The translations under genes and the position numbers were made by a program. Of a stretch of 64,000 nucleotides of DNA, positions 18,155-28,965 are shown one piece after another. The notes under the pieces are model-generated. The model did not search any database. It was not told the DNA's origin and saw only the letters and a program-made list of their open reading frames with translations. Position 1 is the first letter of the stretch, and every line of letters starts with the position of its first letter. The DNA lies in contig NZ_NGJY01000002.1 of NCBI RefSeq assembly GCF_003987565.1, positions 248,001-312,000 of the forward strand, in the 5' to 3' direction. Source of the DNA: Vagococcus fessus (lineage in GTDB: Bacteria > Bacillota > Bacilli > Lactobacillales > Vagococcaceae).

Positions 18155-19249
18155 CTATTTAATTAATTCATCAACTAACGTTACTAAACGATCTGTTGCA
18201 TCTGGAATCCCTTGCTCTTTTGCTTTATCACCCATTTGCTTAAGTACAGTATCATCAAGCATGATGCTATCTAGTTCTTTCAATAAATTAGCACCTGACA
18301 AATCTGTATCTTTAAGTAAACGAGATGCTCCTACTTTTACTAAACTCATTGCATTTTTAGTTTGGTGATCATTCGTTACGTTAGGACTTGGGATCAAAAT
18401 AGAAGCCAGTCCTAGTGCAGTTAACTCCGATAAAGTAGTCGCTCCTGCTCTACTTACAACTAAATCGACATTTCTTAATACTGTTTCCATGTTAGAAATA
18501 TAAGGTACAACTACTAGATTGTTAGAAGCTACTCCTTCTTCTTTTAATTTAGCATCGATTGTTTCAAAGTAACGTTCACCTGTTGCAAAAAGAATTTGAT
18601 ACTCTTTTTGACTTAATTCTGATAAGATATCTGTCATCGCTTGGTTTAATGTCCATGCACCTTGACTTCCACCAAAAATAAGTGCTGTTTTTTTATTATT
18701 ATCTAAACCAAATTGTGTCAAACTATCTGTAGCTGTTACTCGGACAACTTCTTGACCACGAGGATTTCCTGTTAATACCACTTTTTCTTTAGGGAAAAAT
18801 CCGGCTGCATCTGGGAAACAGATTGCAACTTTATCAACATATTTTGATAAAAATTTGTTCGTTACTCCTGGCACACTATTTTGTTCATGAACAATAGTAG
18901 GTATTTTTAATTTATGAGCTGCGTATACGACAGCAGCTGAAACATATCCACCTGTCCCCATCACAACATCTGGTTTAAATTCTTTGATAATTTTTTTCGA
19001 ATCTTTAATACTCTTAAGAAATAAATAAACAGTCTTAAAATTATCTAAACTCAACGAACGTTTAAATCCTTGAATTTTAATCGTGCTAAAAGGGATATCT
19101 TCTTTCGGAACAATTTTACTTTCCAATCCACGTTCGGTACCTACATACATAAACTCTGCATTTGGATGTTCTGCTCTAAGTTGCTTAACTAAAGACAAGG
19201 CTGGATATATATGGCCTCCAGTACCTCCACCTGACACTAATATCTTCAT
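18155..19249 (-). CDS. murG: UDP-GlcNAc:undecaprenyl-PP-MurNAc-pentapeptide transferase MurG
   Basis: This 364-residue GT28 glycosyltransferase makes lipid II from lipid I on the cytoplasmic face of the membrane. The N-terminal [13 protein letters not shown] (7-19), the VGTERGLE loop, and the donor-binding [10 protein letters not shown] and [11 protein letters not shown] motifs are all present. The start codon overlaps the murD stop by one base (TAATG style), so translation is coupled. Confidence 0.96.
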   Translation of the reverse strand: MKILVSGGGTGGHIYPALSLVKQLRAEHPNAEFMYVGTERGLESKIVPKEDIPFSTIKIQGFKRSLSLDNFKTVYLFLKSIKDSKKIIKEFKPDVVMGTGGYVSAAVVYAAHKLKIPTIVHEQNSVPGVTNKFLSKYVDKVAICFPDAAGFFPKEKVVLTGNPRGQEVVRVTATDSLTQFGLDNNKKTALIFGGSQGAWTLNQAMTDILSELSQKEYQILFATGERYFETIDAKLKEEGVASNNLVVVPYISNMETVLRNVDLVVSRAGATTLSELTALGLASILIPSPNVTNDHQTKNAMSLVKVGASRLLKDTDLSGANLLKELDSIMLDDTVLKQMGDKAKEQGIPDATDRLVTLVDELIK

Positions 19250-20625
19250 TATCTCTCACTTCTATCTTTTATTTTTTTTACTTCCTCTTTGAAAACAGTC
19301 CCTCTAATTTCAAAGTTCTTATACTGATCCCAACTTGCACAAGCTGGTGATAATAATACGGAGTCACCTTGTTGACTCAACTTCTCAGCTTCAAAAACCG
19401 CTTCCTCCAGAGTATCAACTACTTTAATCGATTCAATGCCTGCTTCAATTGCTGCTTCTTCAATCTTAAATTTACTTTCTCCAAACAGTACTATACCTTT
19501 TAAGCCTGTGATAGTTGGGATAAACTCATCAAAAGAATTACCTCTATCTAATCCCCCTGCTAAAAGAATAACTTTACTGTTATCAAAACCACTTAACGCT
19601 TTTTCAGTGGCCAACATATTAGTCGCTTTTGAATCATTGTAGTATTTACGACCATCAATTTCGCCTACATATTCCGTGCGATGTTCAACACCACCGAAAG
19701 CAGCAATAGCTTCTTTAATAGCTTGATTTTCAACACCTAATAACTTAGCCACACAAATTGATGCTAACGCATTTTCTATATTGTGTCCTCCTGGAACTCC
19801 TATTTCTGAAGATTCCATAATAAATTCACCATTATAATACATATGACCATCTAGACAATAAGCCCCTTCTGCTAATTCTTTCTCTGTTGAGAAAAATAGC
19901 ACTTTAGCTTTTGTTGATTGAGCCAATTTAACAAGTTCCTCTTGGTTTCCATTTAAAATCAAGATATCCGAACTTGTCATATTTTTTTGAAGCTCCCATT
20001 TCGCTTTCACATAGCCTTCACGACTCCCATGATAATCTAAATGGGCTTCATATAAATTAACAATAATCCCTATTGCAGGTTTGAATTCTTGAATACCCAT
20101 CAATTGAAAGCTTGATAATTCTGTAACCATCACATCATCAACTGTCACTTCTTGAGCAACACCACTTGCTGGCATACCAATATTCCCAGCTAAACGCGCT
20201 TCACCTTTTGGTAAACCTGAATTTAAAATTTCACCAATCATTGTCGTTGTCGTTGTTTTACCATTCGTACCCGTGATTCCAACAATTTTTGCTTCAGAAA
20301 TTTGATAAGCTAACTCCACCTCTGTAATAATCGGTATTTCCTTTTCGATTGCTTTTTCGAGAATGGGATTAGAATAAGGAATACCCGGGTTTTTAACAAC
20401 CAGGGTAAAATCCTCATCTAACAACTCAACAGGATGACTTCCAGCAATAACACGAATACCTTTAGCTAATAGTTCTTGGGCTTCAGGATTGTCGTCAAAG
20501 CTTTTCCCATCATTCACTGTTACTAAAGCACCTAAATCATGCAACAAAGAAGCCGCACTCATGCCGCTTCTTGCAAGACCTAATACTAATACTTTTTGGT
20601 TTTCATACTTATTTACTTTTTTCAT
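19249..20625 (-). CDS. murD: UDP-MurNAc-L-Ala--D-glutamate ligase MurD
   Basis: This 458-residue Mur ligase adds D-Glu to UDP-MurNAc-L-Ala with ATP. It shows the N-terminal UDP-binding [12 protein letters not shown] (14-25), the ATP loop GTNGKTTT (119-126), and EHRTE and YNDSKATN typical of MurD. The C-terminal domain includes [12 protein letters not shown]. Its length is normal for the family. Confidence 0.96.
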   Translation of the reverse strand: MKKVNKYENQKVLVLGLARSGMSAASLLHDLGALVTVNDGKSFDDNPEAQELLAKGIRVIAGSHPVELLDEDFTLVVKNPGIPYSNPILEKAIEKEIPIITEVELAYQISEAKIVGITGTNGKTTTTTMIGEILNSGLPKGEARLAGNIGMPASGVAQEVTVDDVMVTELSSFQLMGIQEFKPAIGIIVNLYEAHLDYHGSREGYVKAKWELQKNMTSSDILILNGNQEELVKLAQSTKAKVLFFSTEKELAEGAYCLDGHMYYNGEFIMESSEIGVPGGHNIENALASICVAKLLGVENQAIKEAIAAFGGVEHRTEYVGEIDGRKYYNDSKATNMLATEKALSGFDNSKVILLAGGLDRGNSFDEFIPTITGLKGIVLFGESKFKIEEAAIEAGIESIKVVDTLEEAVFEAEKLSQQGDSVLLSPACASWDQYKNFEIRGTVFKEEVKKIKDRSER

Positions 20626-20640
20626 CCTATTGATATCTCC

Positions 20641-21606
20641 TTAATATAAAATCATTAAAGTAATGGCTGACATTACTAATCCTATTATCCAAAAAACAAT
20701 ATCTATTTTCCATTCTGACCAACCCGACATTTCAAAATGATGATGGATCGGACTCATTTTAAAAATACGTTTTCCTGTCAATTTGAATGAAGTTACTTGC
20801 ATCATTACGCTTAATGTTTCTAAAACATAAACTAGACCAACTAATAATAATGTCCATTCTTGATGAAGTAGGATTGAAATGGCTGCTAACATACCACCTA
20901 AAGCAAGCGATCCCACATCACCCATGAATATTTTCGCTGGTTTTTTATTATATAAAAAGAACCCTAGTAAACCACCCATTGTAGTTAAACATACAATTAG
21001 AATATCTAATTGATTTTGATTCCAAGCGATAATCGCATACGTCCCGAAAGAAATCATCCCTAAACCAGAAACAAGTCCATCTAGACCATCGGTTAGATTA
21101 ACTGCATTTGAAAAGCCAACCAACCATACTAATACAAACAAACCAAACAAAATTCCTAAATTAAGGCTACCAACACCTGGTATCGTTAATGTATTTGAAA
21201 AACCTTGATAACGGTAAACGCTATAAAATACTAGACCACCCACAATTTGACCTATTAATTTTTGTTTTGAATTTAACCCCATATTTCTTTTCTTAAAGAC
21301 TTTAATGAAATCATCTAAGAATCCTAACGCCCCGTATAAAATCAAAATGAAAAGTAAAATAACAAATGATGCAGTAAATGCACCTTTCCAAATCGCAAAA
21401 ATTAACGATGTAATAACAATGGCGATTAAGAAAACTAAGCCACCCATTGTTGGTGTTCCAGCTTTTTGATTATGCCATGTTGGTCCTTCTTCACGAATTG
21501 ATTGACCGTGTTTCTTCATTTGGAAATACCCAATGAATAACGGCATAATTGAAACTGTTACTGCAAAACTAAGTGCAATTGGTAAAAATACTTGTGTCCA
21601 TTCCAT
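20641..21606 (-). CDS. mraY: phospho-MurNAc-pentapeptide transferase MraY
   Basis: This 321-residue polytopic enzyme attaches phospho-MurNAc-pentapeptide to undecaprenyl phosphate to give lipid I. It has about ten membrane helices. Conserved catalytic motifs are GTPTMGG near residue 50, LDDFIK near 97, [12 protein letters not shown] in the middle and MSPIHHHFE near the C-terminus. It lies between the transpeptidase and murD. Confidence 0.96.
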   Translation of the reverse strand: MEWTQVFLPIALSFAVTVSIMPLFIGYFQMKKHGQSIREEGPTWHNQKAGTPTMGGLVFLIAIVITSLIFAIWKGAFTASFVILLFILILYGALGFLDDFIKVFKKRNMGLNSKQKLIGQIVGGLVFYSVYRYQGFSNTLTIPGVGSLNLGILFGLFVLVWLVGFSNAVNLTDGLDGLVSGLGMISFGTYAIIAWNQNQLDILIVCLTTMGGLLGFFLYNKKPAKIFMGDVGSLALGGMLAAISILLHQEWTLLLVGLVYVLETLSVMMQVTSFKLTGKRIFKMSPIHHHFEMSGWSEWKIDIVFWIIGLVMSAITLMILY

Positions 21607-21611
21607 AATAA

Positions 21612-23528
21612 TTATTCTCCTGTTTGTTCTTTTTTAGCCGCTTCTTCTTTAGAAGCTTCTTTTGCTTTATTTGCTGCTTCACCTTCATCGAAATCTAAGG
21701 CACGTTTTAATAACGGATTAGATATTTTCGAAATCAGTTCTTCAGCCACTACACCTAACGGCGGTTTTCTCATTGTGACATACATAATATATTTCGGATC
21801 ATCAGCTGGTGCCATCTGAACAACAGAATATAAATACTGATCCTGAACCAAACCACCATTTTCAAATATCTGAGCTGTTCCGGTTTTAGCAGCTACATGG
21901 TAACCATCTATTTTATAGAACTTCTTACCCGTTCCATAGACTTCATCTTCAGTCACATCAACCATCATCTCTCTTACTTTTTTAGCAGTAGAGGCTTTGA
22001 TAGGTTTAGATATCATTTCAGGTTTTTTGATTGTTTCATTTCCTTTTTGATCCACAATTTTACTAATGTAATTTGGTTTCATCATCTTACCATCATTTGA
22101 TATTGCTGTGTACGCCTGAATCATTTGAAAAGGTGTTACTGCAATTGCTTGACCATAAGCTGACATTGCGATATCTACTACGTTTTTATCATTAACCGTT
22201 CCGGGTAACTCACCGTATAGGCCTGATTCAGTCGATTCACCAAATCCAAATTTTTTAATATAATCAACCCACCTCATATCCATCATTTGCTGTAAGTGAA
22301 CCATCCCTACGTTACTAGACCATGCTAACGCTTGTCGATACGTGATAGTTCCCACACCTTCTGGAATATGATCATTAATCTTCTTATCTTCAACCTGAAT
22401 CGATCCGGTCCTAAATGTATCATTTTCTTTAAATACACCCGTTTCGATTGCCGCAGCAACCGTAAAAACTTTCATTGTTGACCCTGGTTCATATGGTTGT
22501 TCAATTAATAAGTTAAGCCAAGGAGAATCCTCGCCTTTATCTAGTCCAACCAAACCTTCTGGATTAAAAGCTGGTCTTTGTGAAGCAGCTACAATACTAC
22601 CCGTTTTAGCATCTGCTAAGATAGCAGTAATGTCTTCTGATCCATATTCTTCATAAGATTGTGTCATTAAATCTTCTAGACGTGATTGAAGTTGAGCATC
22701 TAATGTCGTATATATGTCTTTGCCATCTTCAGTTTCTTTTTCTACAACCGTTGTTCCAGGAAGCGGCTGTTGATACCTATCTTTTTGATATCTTATTTTA
22801 CCATTCGTACCAGCAAGAATTTTATCATAAGATTTCTCAATTCCCATTTTACCTACGAGTCCCTTAGCATCATTATCTTCATCAGCTAAAGATGCATACC
22901 CGATAATGTAAGGTGAAAACACCCCTTTTGGATACATTCGAGCTGGATGTTTTTCAAAATAAATCCCTTTTATACCTTTTTTTTGAAGTTCTTTCTCTAT
23001 TTTTTCCTTGGTTTCAAGCGTTATTTTTTTACCATCATAACCAAATTCAACTTGCTTGATTAAATTCCCTTGTTTATTTTTCTTAGGTACTAACCTTTCA
23101 AGTATTTCTTTTTCTTCTAACTTTGTATATTCAGCTAGAATCTTTGCAATATCAGCTTTATTTTTCTCTTCTACATATAACTTTTCTCTTTTACCGGTCT
23201 TAGGATTCTCTAGACCTAAGTACTTTTTATCCATAACGGCGTATAAAGAATAAGAAGTAGCGTCTTCTGCAATCGCGTCACCATTTCTATCATAAATGGT
23301 GCCTCGTTTTGCCTGAACGACGCTACTGCCTTGGTACAGTTCTTGAGTTTTAGTTTCTAAAGAAGTCTTACCTACTTTACCAGCACCTACAATATACATA
23401 AAACGTACTATAAATACAGAAAATACAATAATAGTTAAGAAAAATAATAATGAGCCAAACTTACGCCGATTCGCTCTTGGTTCTAACCACTTGCTATCGA
23501 TAAAAGCTCGCCATTTTTTTAAATTCAT
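21612..23528 (-). CDS. division class B penicillin-binding protein (FtsI/PBP2x type)
   Basis: This 638-residue septal transpeptidase has a membrane anchor (about 26-46), a dimerisation domain and a transpeptidase domain with STMK (Ser350), SSN (404-406) and KTG (548-550). It crosslinks septal peptidoglycan with FtsW, and FtsL is encoded directly upstream. After the transpeptidase domain only a short Lys/Glu/Ala-rich tail follows; I see no PASTA repeats, which PBP2x of streptococci carries. The ATG shares position 23528 with the end of ftsL, so the genes touch. Confidence 0.94.
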   Translation of the reverse strand: MNLKKWRAFIDSKWLEPRANRRKFGSLLFFLTIIVFSVFIVRFMYIVGAGKVGKTSLETKTQELYQGSSVVQAKRGTIYDRNGDAIAEDATSYSLYAVMDKKYLGLENPKTGKREKLYVEEKNKADIAKILAEYTKLEEKEILERLVPKKNKQGNLIKQVEFGYDGKKITLETKEKIEKELQKKGIKGIYFEKHPARMYPKGVFSPYIIGYASLADEDNDAKGLVGKMGIEKSYDKILAGTNGKIRYQKDRYQQPLPGTTVVEKETEDGKDIYTTLDAQLQSRLEDLMTQSYEEYGSEDITAILADAKTGSIVAASQRPAFNPEGLVGLDKGEDSPWLNLLIEQPYEPGSTMKVFTVAAAIETGVFKENDTFRTGSIQVEDKKINDHIPEGVGTITYRQALAWSSNVGMVHLQQMMDMRWVDYIKKFGFGESTESGLYGELPGTVNDKNVVDIAMSAYGQAIAVTPFQMIQAYTAISNDGKMMKPNYISKIVDQKGNETIKKPEMISKPIKASTAKKVREMMVDVTEDEVYGTGKKFYKIDGYHVAAKTGTAQIFENGGLVQDQYLYSVVQMAPADDPKYIMYVTMRKPPLGVVAEELISKISNPLLKRALDFDEGEAANKAKEASKEEAAKKEQTGE

Positions 23529-23908
23529 TAGTCAACATTCCTTATATTTTCATCATTAATCACTAAACCTGCTTTTTCAGCAGCAGCTTTAATTTTATCT
23601 GTGCGTGACATTTCATTTTTTTTCTGCTCTAGCTTAGTAATTTTTTCTGTCTTGTCGTTAATATCAAGTTGCATTACAGAAATATCTTCTTCTGCTTGAG
23701 AAATAGTTGTGGTCAGTTTCACTGTAACAACAGCCAACCCCAGAACAGCAATCAGTAATAATGACACTGCAAATTTCTCTATACGTGAAATATTTTTCAA
23801 CGTAGCTTTAGATTTCGTGACAACAGGTGAAGTTAGGTTACTTTCTTCCACAGCAACATCTAGAACGCGTTCCATTTCCAGATGACTAAACTCTTTTAAT
23901 TCTGCCAT
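23528..23908 (-). CDS. ftsL: cell-division protein FtsL
   Basis: This 126-residue bitopic protein has a cytoplasmic N-terminus, one transmembrane helix (about 46-64) and an extracellular leucine-zipper-like coiled coil (about 68-105). It pairs with DivIC and DivIB and activates the septal synthase. The position between rsmH and the class B PBP is diagnostic, because sequence conservation in this family is low. Confidence 0.9.
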   Translation of the reverse strand: MAELKEFSHLEMERVLDVAVEESNLTSPVVTKSKATLKNISRIEKFAVSLLLIAVLGLAVVTVKLTTTISQAEEDISVMQLDINDKTEKITKLEQKKNEMSRTDKIKAAAEKAGLVINDENIRNVD

Positions 23909-23926
23909 TTCGATTTCCCCTCCCTT

Positions 23927-24880
23927 TCATACTCTATTTTTTTCCGCCACTCTTAATTTCGCACTTCTGGCTCTATTATTTGCTTCTAATTCTTCATCAG
24001 AAGGTAATACAGGTTTTCTATTTACTAATTTTAATATAGGTTGAAACTCATCTGGAATAATAGGTAGACCAGGAGGGGTATCTTTCGGTTGACTATATTC
24101 CTTGAATATAGTTTTTACAATACGATCCTCTAAAGAATGGAACGTAATAACACTAATACGTCCATCTTTCCCTAAAATTCTGATCGCTTGCTCCAAAGAC
24201 TCTTCTACAACTGCTAGTTCATCATTAACAGCTATTCTCACTGCTTGGAAAACTCGCTTAGCGGGATGCCCACCTTTACGTCTAGCGGGTGCCGGTATGA
24301 CATCTTTAATAATCTCAACCAGTTCACCAGTAGTCTCAATAGGTTTAATTTGTCTAACGCGTTCAATTTCTCTTGCAATTTGTTTAGAAAATTTTTCTTC
24401 CCCGTAACGATAGAAGATTTTAACTAATTCGTGGTAATCATACTCATTAATCAAATCTCGCGCCGTCAATGGACTGTCTTGATCCATTCTCATATCTAGA
24501 GGGGCATCTTGATGATAACTAAAGCCTCGTTCAGCTTCATCTAATTGCGGTGATGAGACTCCCAAATCATACAGAATCCCATCAACCTCACTAACTCCTA
24601 ACGAAGCCATCTCTTGTTCAAGGTATCTGAAATTGGACTTCACAAAAGTAACCATCCCTTTTTCAACATACTCCGCTAATTTAACTTTGGCATTATCAAT
24701 TGCAATTTGATCTTGATCGAAGGCATAAAGATGACCTTCTTCCGATAATTGCGACAATAAATAGCTACTGTGACCTGCACCACCTAATGTACAGTCTATG
24801 TAAATTCCATCTTCTTTGATATCTAACATATCTACTGTTTCATTTAATAAAACAGTCGTGTGATTAAATTCTTTCATCAT
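23927..24880 (-). CDS. rsmH: 16S rRNA m4C1402 methyltransferase RsmH (MraW)
   Basis: This 317-residue SAM-dependent enzyme N4-methylates C1402 in the 16S rRNA P-site region. It has the N-terminal [13 protein letters not shown], the SAM motif [39 protein letters not shown] and [13 protein letters not shown] strong AAAGGAGGG site precedes two consecutive ATG codons; the first is used here. It is the second gene of the mraZ operon. Confidence 0.96.
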   Translation of the reverse strand: MMKEFNHTTVLLNETVDMLDIKEDGIYIDCTLGGAGHSSYLLSQLSEEGHLYAFDQDQIAIDNAKVKLAEYVEKGMVTFVKSNFRYLEQEMASLGVSEVDGILYDLGVSSPQLDEAERGFSYHQDAPLDMRMDQDSPLTARDLINEYDYHELVKIFYRYGEEKFSKQIAREIERVRQIKPIETTGELVEIIKDVIPAPARRKGGHPAKRVFQAVRIAVNDELAVVEESLEQAIRILGKDGRISVITFHSLEDRIVKTIFKEYSQPKDTPPGLPIIPDEFQPILKLVNRKPVLPSDEELEANNRARSAKLRVAEKNRV

Positions 24881-24902
24881 CTTTATCCCTCCTTTCTATC
24901 TT

Positions 24903-25334
24903 TTAAAAACCGAAATCTATCATTGTTTCAGCTATTTCATCAAAATTCTCTTCAGCTTCGCTTGAAAATTCTTCCCATTTTTCTTGCGCCCAAATCTCAA
25001 TACGATTTGCAACACCAATAATGACACACTCTTTCTCTAAATCACCGTGCGCTCTTAGTGTTTGTGGTAAATTAATACGACCTTGTTTATCAAGTTCACA
25101 TTCTGTCGCTGCTGAATAAAAGAAGCGCGTGAAAGTTCTTGCTTCTTTTCTACCAATGGGCATTTGTTGTATTTTTTCTTGGAATTGAACCCACTCGTCT
25201 TGAGGGTAGCCAAATAAGCAGCCGTCCATCCCACGCGTTACAACGAATTTTTCGCCAAGTTCTTCACGAAATTTCGAAGGCATGATCAGTCGACCTTTTG
25301 GATCTATATTATGTTTGAATTCACCCATAAACAT
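24903..25334 (-). CDS. mraZ: transcriptional regulator MraZ
   Basis: This 143-residue protein has two AbrB-like swapped-hairpin repeats, each with the DxxxR signature (NIDPKGR near 9-15 and ELDKQGR near 80-86). MraZ forms a ring that binds repeated GTGG-type boxes at its own promoter and regulates the division cluster. Such boxes lie just upstream here. It is the first gene of the dcw operon. Confidence 0.95.
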   Translation of the reverse strand: MFMGEFKHNIDPKGRLIMPSKFREELGEKFVVTRGMDGCLFGYPQDEWVQFQEKIQQMPIGRKEARTFTRFFYSAATECELDKQGRINLPQTLRAHGDLEKECVIIGVANRIEIWAQEKWEEFSSEAEENFDEIAETMIDFGF

Positions 25335-25343
25335 GATAGATTA

Positions 25344-25398
25344 CCCCACTTACCCACTTAATATTAATAGTCTACCACATTCCCCCACTTTCTACCAC
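25344..25398 (-). promoter_or_regulatory. cluster of MraZ-box-like GTGG repeats
   Basis: On the minus strand GTGG begins at 25398, 25388 and 25378, an exact 10-bp period. Two more GTGGG copies begin at 25357 and 25349, the last within about 10 bases of the mraZ start codon. Phased GTGG repeats match the operator type known for MraZ. Confidence 0.75.
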
Positions 25399-25456
25399 AA
25401 TTCCTCAAAAAAAACACACTTTTCTCTACTGTAGAATAGTTATCATTCATATTACA

Positions 25457-25496
25457 AAAAAACTCCTATTCCTCAAATGAGGAATAGGAGTTTTTT
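25457..25496 (-). terminator. terminator after the DUF3397 gene
   Basis: A perfect 18-bp stem (25457-25474 with 25479-25496) has loop AAAT and A/T flanks. It separates the DUF3397 transcript from the mraZ operon. Confidence 0.92.
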
Positions 25497-25499
25497 CTC

Positions 25500-25868
25500 T
25501 TATAAATAACTAAATATGTTTAATAGAATTAATAAGAAATACAGGACAAACGTTAGGAGAAAAACAATTCTCCAAAAGATCTTAAAGAAGCGTTTATACT
25601 GAATATCACCATAATAATAAGCGTGTCCTAATGCAACACTAATTCCGACCAACAACATCAATATCACAACATATGGTACAGCAGACTTTTGATAAGTATC
25701 TAATGACAACGCTTGAATTCCCATTAATAAGAAGGGGGTTGCGATATCTGGTGATTTAATATTAAACCGTCTCGTTAAGGATAACGTTTGAACTATAAAA
25801 TTGCTTGCAAACAGCAATACTACTGGAAATATATACCAGAATATAACCATAAAAGGCATTCCATTCAT
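25500..25868 (-). CDS. DUF3397 family membrane protein
   Basis: This 122-residue integral membrane protein has about four hydrophobic helices (near 6-26, 42-60, 62-85, 97-120) and a basic loop, RRFNIKSPD. It matches the small DUF3397 proteins found immediately upstream of mraZ in enterococci and lactobacilli. The function is unknown. It forms a single-gene unit bounded by its own terminator. Confidence 0.8.
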   Translation of the reverse strand: MNGMPFMVIFWYIFPVVLLFASNFIVQTLSLTRRFNIKSPDIATPFLLMGIQALSLDTYQKSAVPYVVILMLLVGISVALGHAYYYGDIQYKRFFKIFWRIVFLLTFVLYFLLILLNIFSYL

Positions 25869-26020
25869 ACAAAAAATTCCTTTCTTTTTTCATTATTAAC
25901 GACGCGCCAAAAACTATTAGCTTTGTGCACACAGCACTCCGACTTCACGATTGTTATTGTACTACAAAATTTCAATGCTTACTATAGCAAATTAAAGATA
26001 TACCTTGGACTTTGATTTGC

Positions 26021-26048
26021 TTGAATAACAGTATTTGTGTAGTATGGT
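26021..26048 (+). promoter_or_regulatory. candidate promoter of the CorA-type gene
   Basis: A TTGAAT -35 (26021-26026), 16-bp spacer and TATGGT -10 (26043-26048) lie 35 bp before the ATG. The -10 is a moderate match. Confidence 0.45.
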
Positions 26049-26082
26049 AAGTAAGAGATTGTACTAGAAAGGATAATAATAC

Positions 26083-27036
26083 ATGATAGAATCGCTCTAT
26101 GTAACACCAAATAATAAAATTTTGGAAGCAAATGAAACAACACCACTCCATTGGATACATGTCCAAAATCCAACACCAGAAGAAATCGCTTCACTATCAA
26201 AAGAATACGAATTTCCACAAGACTATCTTTCTGCTGTACTCGATAATCAGGAAATTTCACGTTACGAGGCACCCATACAAGATGAGTTAATAAAACCCAT
26301 CTTGCTTTTACTGCAATACCCTAAAGAAATTACAAGCCCTAGTGGTTTTGTTCAATTTGAAGCCTTACCATTTAGTATCATACTAACACCTAACTTACTT
26401 ATTACTAGTTGTAAAGGAGAGTTTGATTTCAGACACGAACTTGAAAAAGGTCGAGCTTTTAACTCACCACTGCCTACTACAGAAAAAATAGCGATACAAC
26501 TCGCTTGGTCTTTTTCTGATTTATTTAACCATCATATTAAAGGTATTAAATATGAAACAGATCGTCTCGAGAGTGAACTGCATCTTGCTACAGAAAACAA
26601 GCAATTGTTCGAATTAATGGACATGCAGAAAAGTCTAGTTTACTTTGATTCAGCTCTTGAACAAAACTTGTCTGTTTTACAACGTACTTATGATTCTAAA
26701 ATTATCATGACAACAAAAGAAGGGTCAGTCGCTCTATATGATATTATCATTGAAACAAAACAAGCTTTAGCTTCTGGGAAAATTCAAGCAGAGTTACTAG
26801 GTCAACTAGGTAGCATGTTCTCTGCAATCGTCGGGAATAATATGAACATCGTCATGAAGCTACTGACTGTCATAACTATCATCTTGACAATTCCAACCTT
26901 AGTAGGTGGAATCTACGGTATGAACGTACGTTTACCCTTTTCAAATGATACTAATGCTTTCTGGATTCTTATGTTTCTCATCGTTATCAGCAGCATCGCT
27001 ACAATTTGGATATTAAAGAAAAAGAAATTTTTCTAA
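26083..27036 (+). CDS. CorA-family divalent cation transporter
   Basis: This 317-residue protein has a large soluble N-terminal funnel domain with coiled-coil helices and two C-terminal transmembrane helices (about 258-280 and 290-312). The first helix is followed by the selectivity motif YGMN (GIYGMNVRLPF). It should form a pentameric Mg2+ (or Co2+/Ni2+) channel in the membrane. The loop after GMN is short, as in the MIT/CorA subgroup of Lactobacillales. An AGGAT site precedes the ATG. Confidence 0.9.
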   Translation: MIESLYVTPNNKILEANETTPLHWIHVQNPTPEEIASLSKEYEFPQDYLSAVLDNQEISRYEAPIQDELIKPILLLLQYPKEITSPSGFVQFEALPFSIILTPNLLITSCKGEFDFRHELEKGRAFNSPLPTTEKIAIQLAWSFSDLFNHHIKGIKYETDRLESELHLATENKQLFELMDMQKSLVYFDSALEQNLSVLQRTYDSKIIMTTKEGSVALYDIIIETKQALASGKIQAELLGQLGSMFSAIVGNNMNIVMKLLTVITIILTIPTLVGGIYGMNVRLPFSNDTNAFWILMFLIVISSIATIWILKKKKFF

Positions 27037-27128
27037 TACGCTTGCACTCTACTCTTAAAAAGGTGTAAACTACTTGCGAGAGCGTTTTTTAAACGTCACA
27101 TTTAACTGGTAAACGAGGTGTAATTTTT

Positions 27129-27242
27129 TTGGAAAAGAAAAAAACAAGTACTTTTGCTAAAATCACTAAAGTTGTAATCTGGATCATGCTAATCGCAATG
27201 GTCGGTTCAGCAATATTAGGCGCTGTAATGTCCGTACTATAA
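27129..27242 (+). CDS. DUF4044-like 37-residue membrane protein
   Basis: This short reading frame starts with TTG at 27129 and is preceded at 8-base spacing by GAGGTG. It encodes MEKKKTSTFAKITKVV, then a hydrophobic segment WIMLIAMVGSAILGAV and a short tail. The basic N-terminus, the FAKITKV motif and the single transmembrane helix match the DUF4044 family of tiny membrane proteins in Lactobacillales. The function is unknown. A terminator follows its stop codon within 6 bases, supporting a real gene. Confidence 0.8.
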   Translation: MEKKKTSTFAKITKVVIWIMLIAMVGSAILGAVMSVL

Positions 27243-27247
27243 AAAAT

Positions 27248-27275
27248 AAAAAACATTCCCTAGGGAATGTTTTTT
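27248..27275. terminator. bidirectional terminator between the DUF4044 gene and recN
   Basis: A perfect 13-bp stem (27248-27260 with 27263-27275) has A- and T-runs on opposite sides. It lies between two converging genes. Confidence 0.88.
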
Positions 27276-28950
27276 ATTTCGAAGCTAACATCAATAGTTC
27301 TCTTGCATGTTCTTTAGTTAAATCAGTTATTTCATCGCCAGCAAGCATCCTTGCAATTTCCATCACACGCTCTTCACTCGATAACTCTCTAAGTGACGTT
27401 GTCGTTCGTTCATCATTCACTACCTTTTCAATAAAATACTGCGTATCAGCAACTGCAGCCACTTGTGGTAAATGAGTAATACATAACACTTGAGATTGAC
27501 TTGAAATTTGATGAATTTTATTGGCTATCCCTTGTGCTACTCGACCACTCACTCCTGTATCCACTTCATCAAACACAATACTCGTTAATTCTTGTGATTT
27601 AGAGAATATGGTTTTAAGCGCAAGCATAACACGAGATAATTCACCACCTGAAACTACCTTAACCAATGGCTTCAACGGTTCTCCAGGATTTGTTGTAATG
27701 TAAAATTCAACATCATCTTTCCCTGCCGCCATATAATCACCGGACGTCTCTTTGAACCTAACTTCAAAAACAGTCTTATCCATATACAAGCCACCTAGTT
27801 CAACTAGTATTGCTTTCTCTAATTCAAGAGCTGCTTTTTTTCTCAATTTTGTCAATTGATCAGCTAGATTTGTTAAGTCAGTTTCATATTGCTTTAACTC
27901 TGCCTCTAACTGTTCATTTTTAGATTCAAACGCCTGAGATTCGCGAATCTCTTTAGTTATCTCTTCAAGGTAGTTAAGAATCAATTCTTCCGACTCACCA
28001 TATTTACGCTTCAACTGTCTAATTAAATCCAAACGTTGCTCTACTTCATCGATTCTACCTTCATCTATTTCTAAGTTATCAACTAAACGTAGGGCACTGT
28101 TGGACGCTTCTTGAATTTGATAATAACTATTCTTAACGGTTTCTGAAATTTCTAAATAATCATCGTCCAGACTTTCGATTTCTATCATCTCGTTCATAGC
28201 ATAACCAATACCATCCAGACTGCTCGTTTCACCACCCGCAAGGGCTTCGTAGGTATTCTTTAAAGCACTTACTACTTTATGAAAATTAACAAGACGAGCA
28301 CGTTCCGCTAACAACGTTTCTTCTTCACCCACTACTAATTCTGCAGCCTCTATTTCTTGTGATTGAAACTCCAACATATCCATACGCTGAGCAAACTCTT
28401 TCTCAGTTGTTTGTTTATTCTTCAATTTTTTACGAACATCTTGATAACGTTCATATACAGCTTGATAGTCTGCCTTTACACCAGATAATGAATCCGCCCC
28501 GTAATGATCAAGCAACCCTAAGTGAGTATCTGCTTGCATCAATTCTTGATGTTCGTTCTGACCATGAATATCAACTAAATAACTTCCTATTTCACGTAAT
28601 TTAGCAGTATTAACTAAACGGCCGTTGACACGACAAGTATTTTTACCGCTTTGAGTAATCTCACGAGATAAAATCAAGGTATCATCTGACGCTTCAATAG
28701 CTAGCTCATCTAATAACACGCTTAATTTATCATTACGTTTAACAAAAAATTGCCCTTCTAGTAAACACTTTGTCGCTCCCTGCCTTATGTAATCGGCAGA
28801 GCCTCTACCACCAACTAATAAGCCTACAGCATCAATAATAATAGACTTACCGGCTCCAGTTTCACCAGTTAAAACGGTCATCCCTTCATTAAAAGATACA
28901 TTCAATTCTGAAATAATCGCAAAGTTTTCAATTGCTAGTTCTTGTAACAT
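27274..28950 (-). CDS. recN: DNA repair ATPase RecN
   Basis: This 558-residue SMC-like protein acts early in double-strand-break repair. Walker A GETGAGKS is near residues 30-37, a central coiled coil spans about 155-380, and the C-terminal ABC signature VSGGELSRVMLALK, Walker B (IVFDEVDTGVSG) and a His-switch follow. I use ATG 28950 with GAGGTG nine bases upstream; a GTG twelve bases earlier overlaps that site. The pairing argR-recN is standard in Firmicutes. Confidence 0.95.
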   Translation of the reverse strand: MLQELAIENFAIISELNVSFNEGMTVLTGETGAGKSIIIDAVGLLVGGRGSADYIRQGATKCLLEGQFFVKRNDKLSVLLDELAIEASDDTLILSREITQSGKNTCRVNGRLVNTAKLREIGSYLVDIHGQNEHQELMQADTHLGLLDHYGADSLSGVKADYQAVYERYQDVRKKLKNKQTTEKEFAQRMDMLEFQSQEIEAAELVVGEEETLLAERARLVNFHKVVSALKNTYEALAGGETSSLDGIGYAMNEMIEIESLDDDYLEISETVKNSYYQIQEASNSALRLVDNLEIDEGRIDEVEQRLDLIRQLKRKYGESEELILNYLEEITKEIRESQAFESKNEQLEAELKQYETDLTNLADQLTKLRKKAALELEKAILVELGGLYMDKTVFEVRFKETSGDYMAAGKDDVEFYITTNPGEPLKPLVKVVSGGELSRVMLALKTIFSKSQELTSIVFDEVDTGVSGRVAQGIANKIHQISSQSQVLCITHLPQVAAVADTQYFIEKVVNDERTTTSLRELSSEERVMEIARMLAGDEITDLTKEHARELLMLASK

Positions 28951-28965
28951 CTCTCTATACACCTC

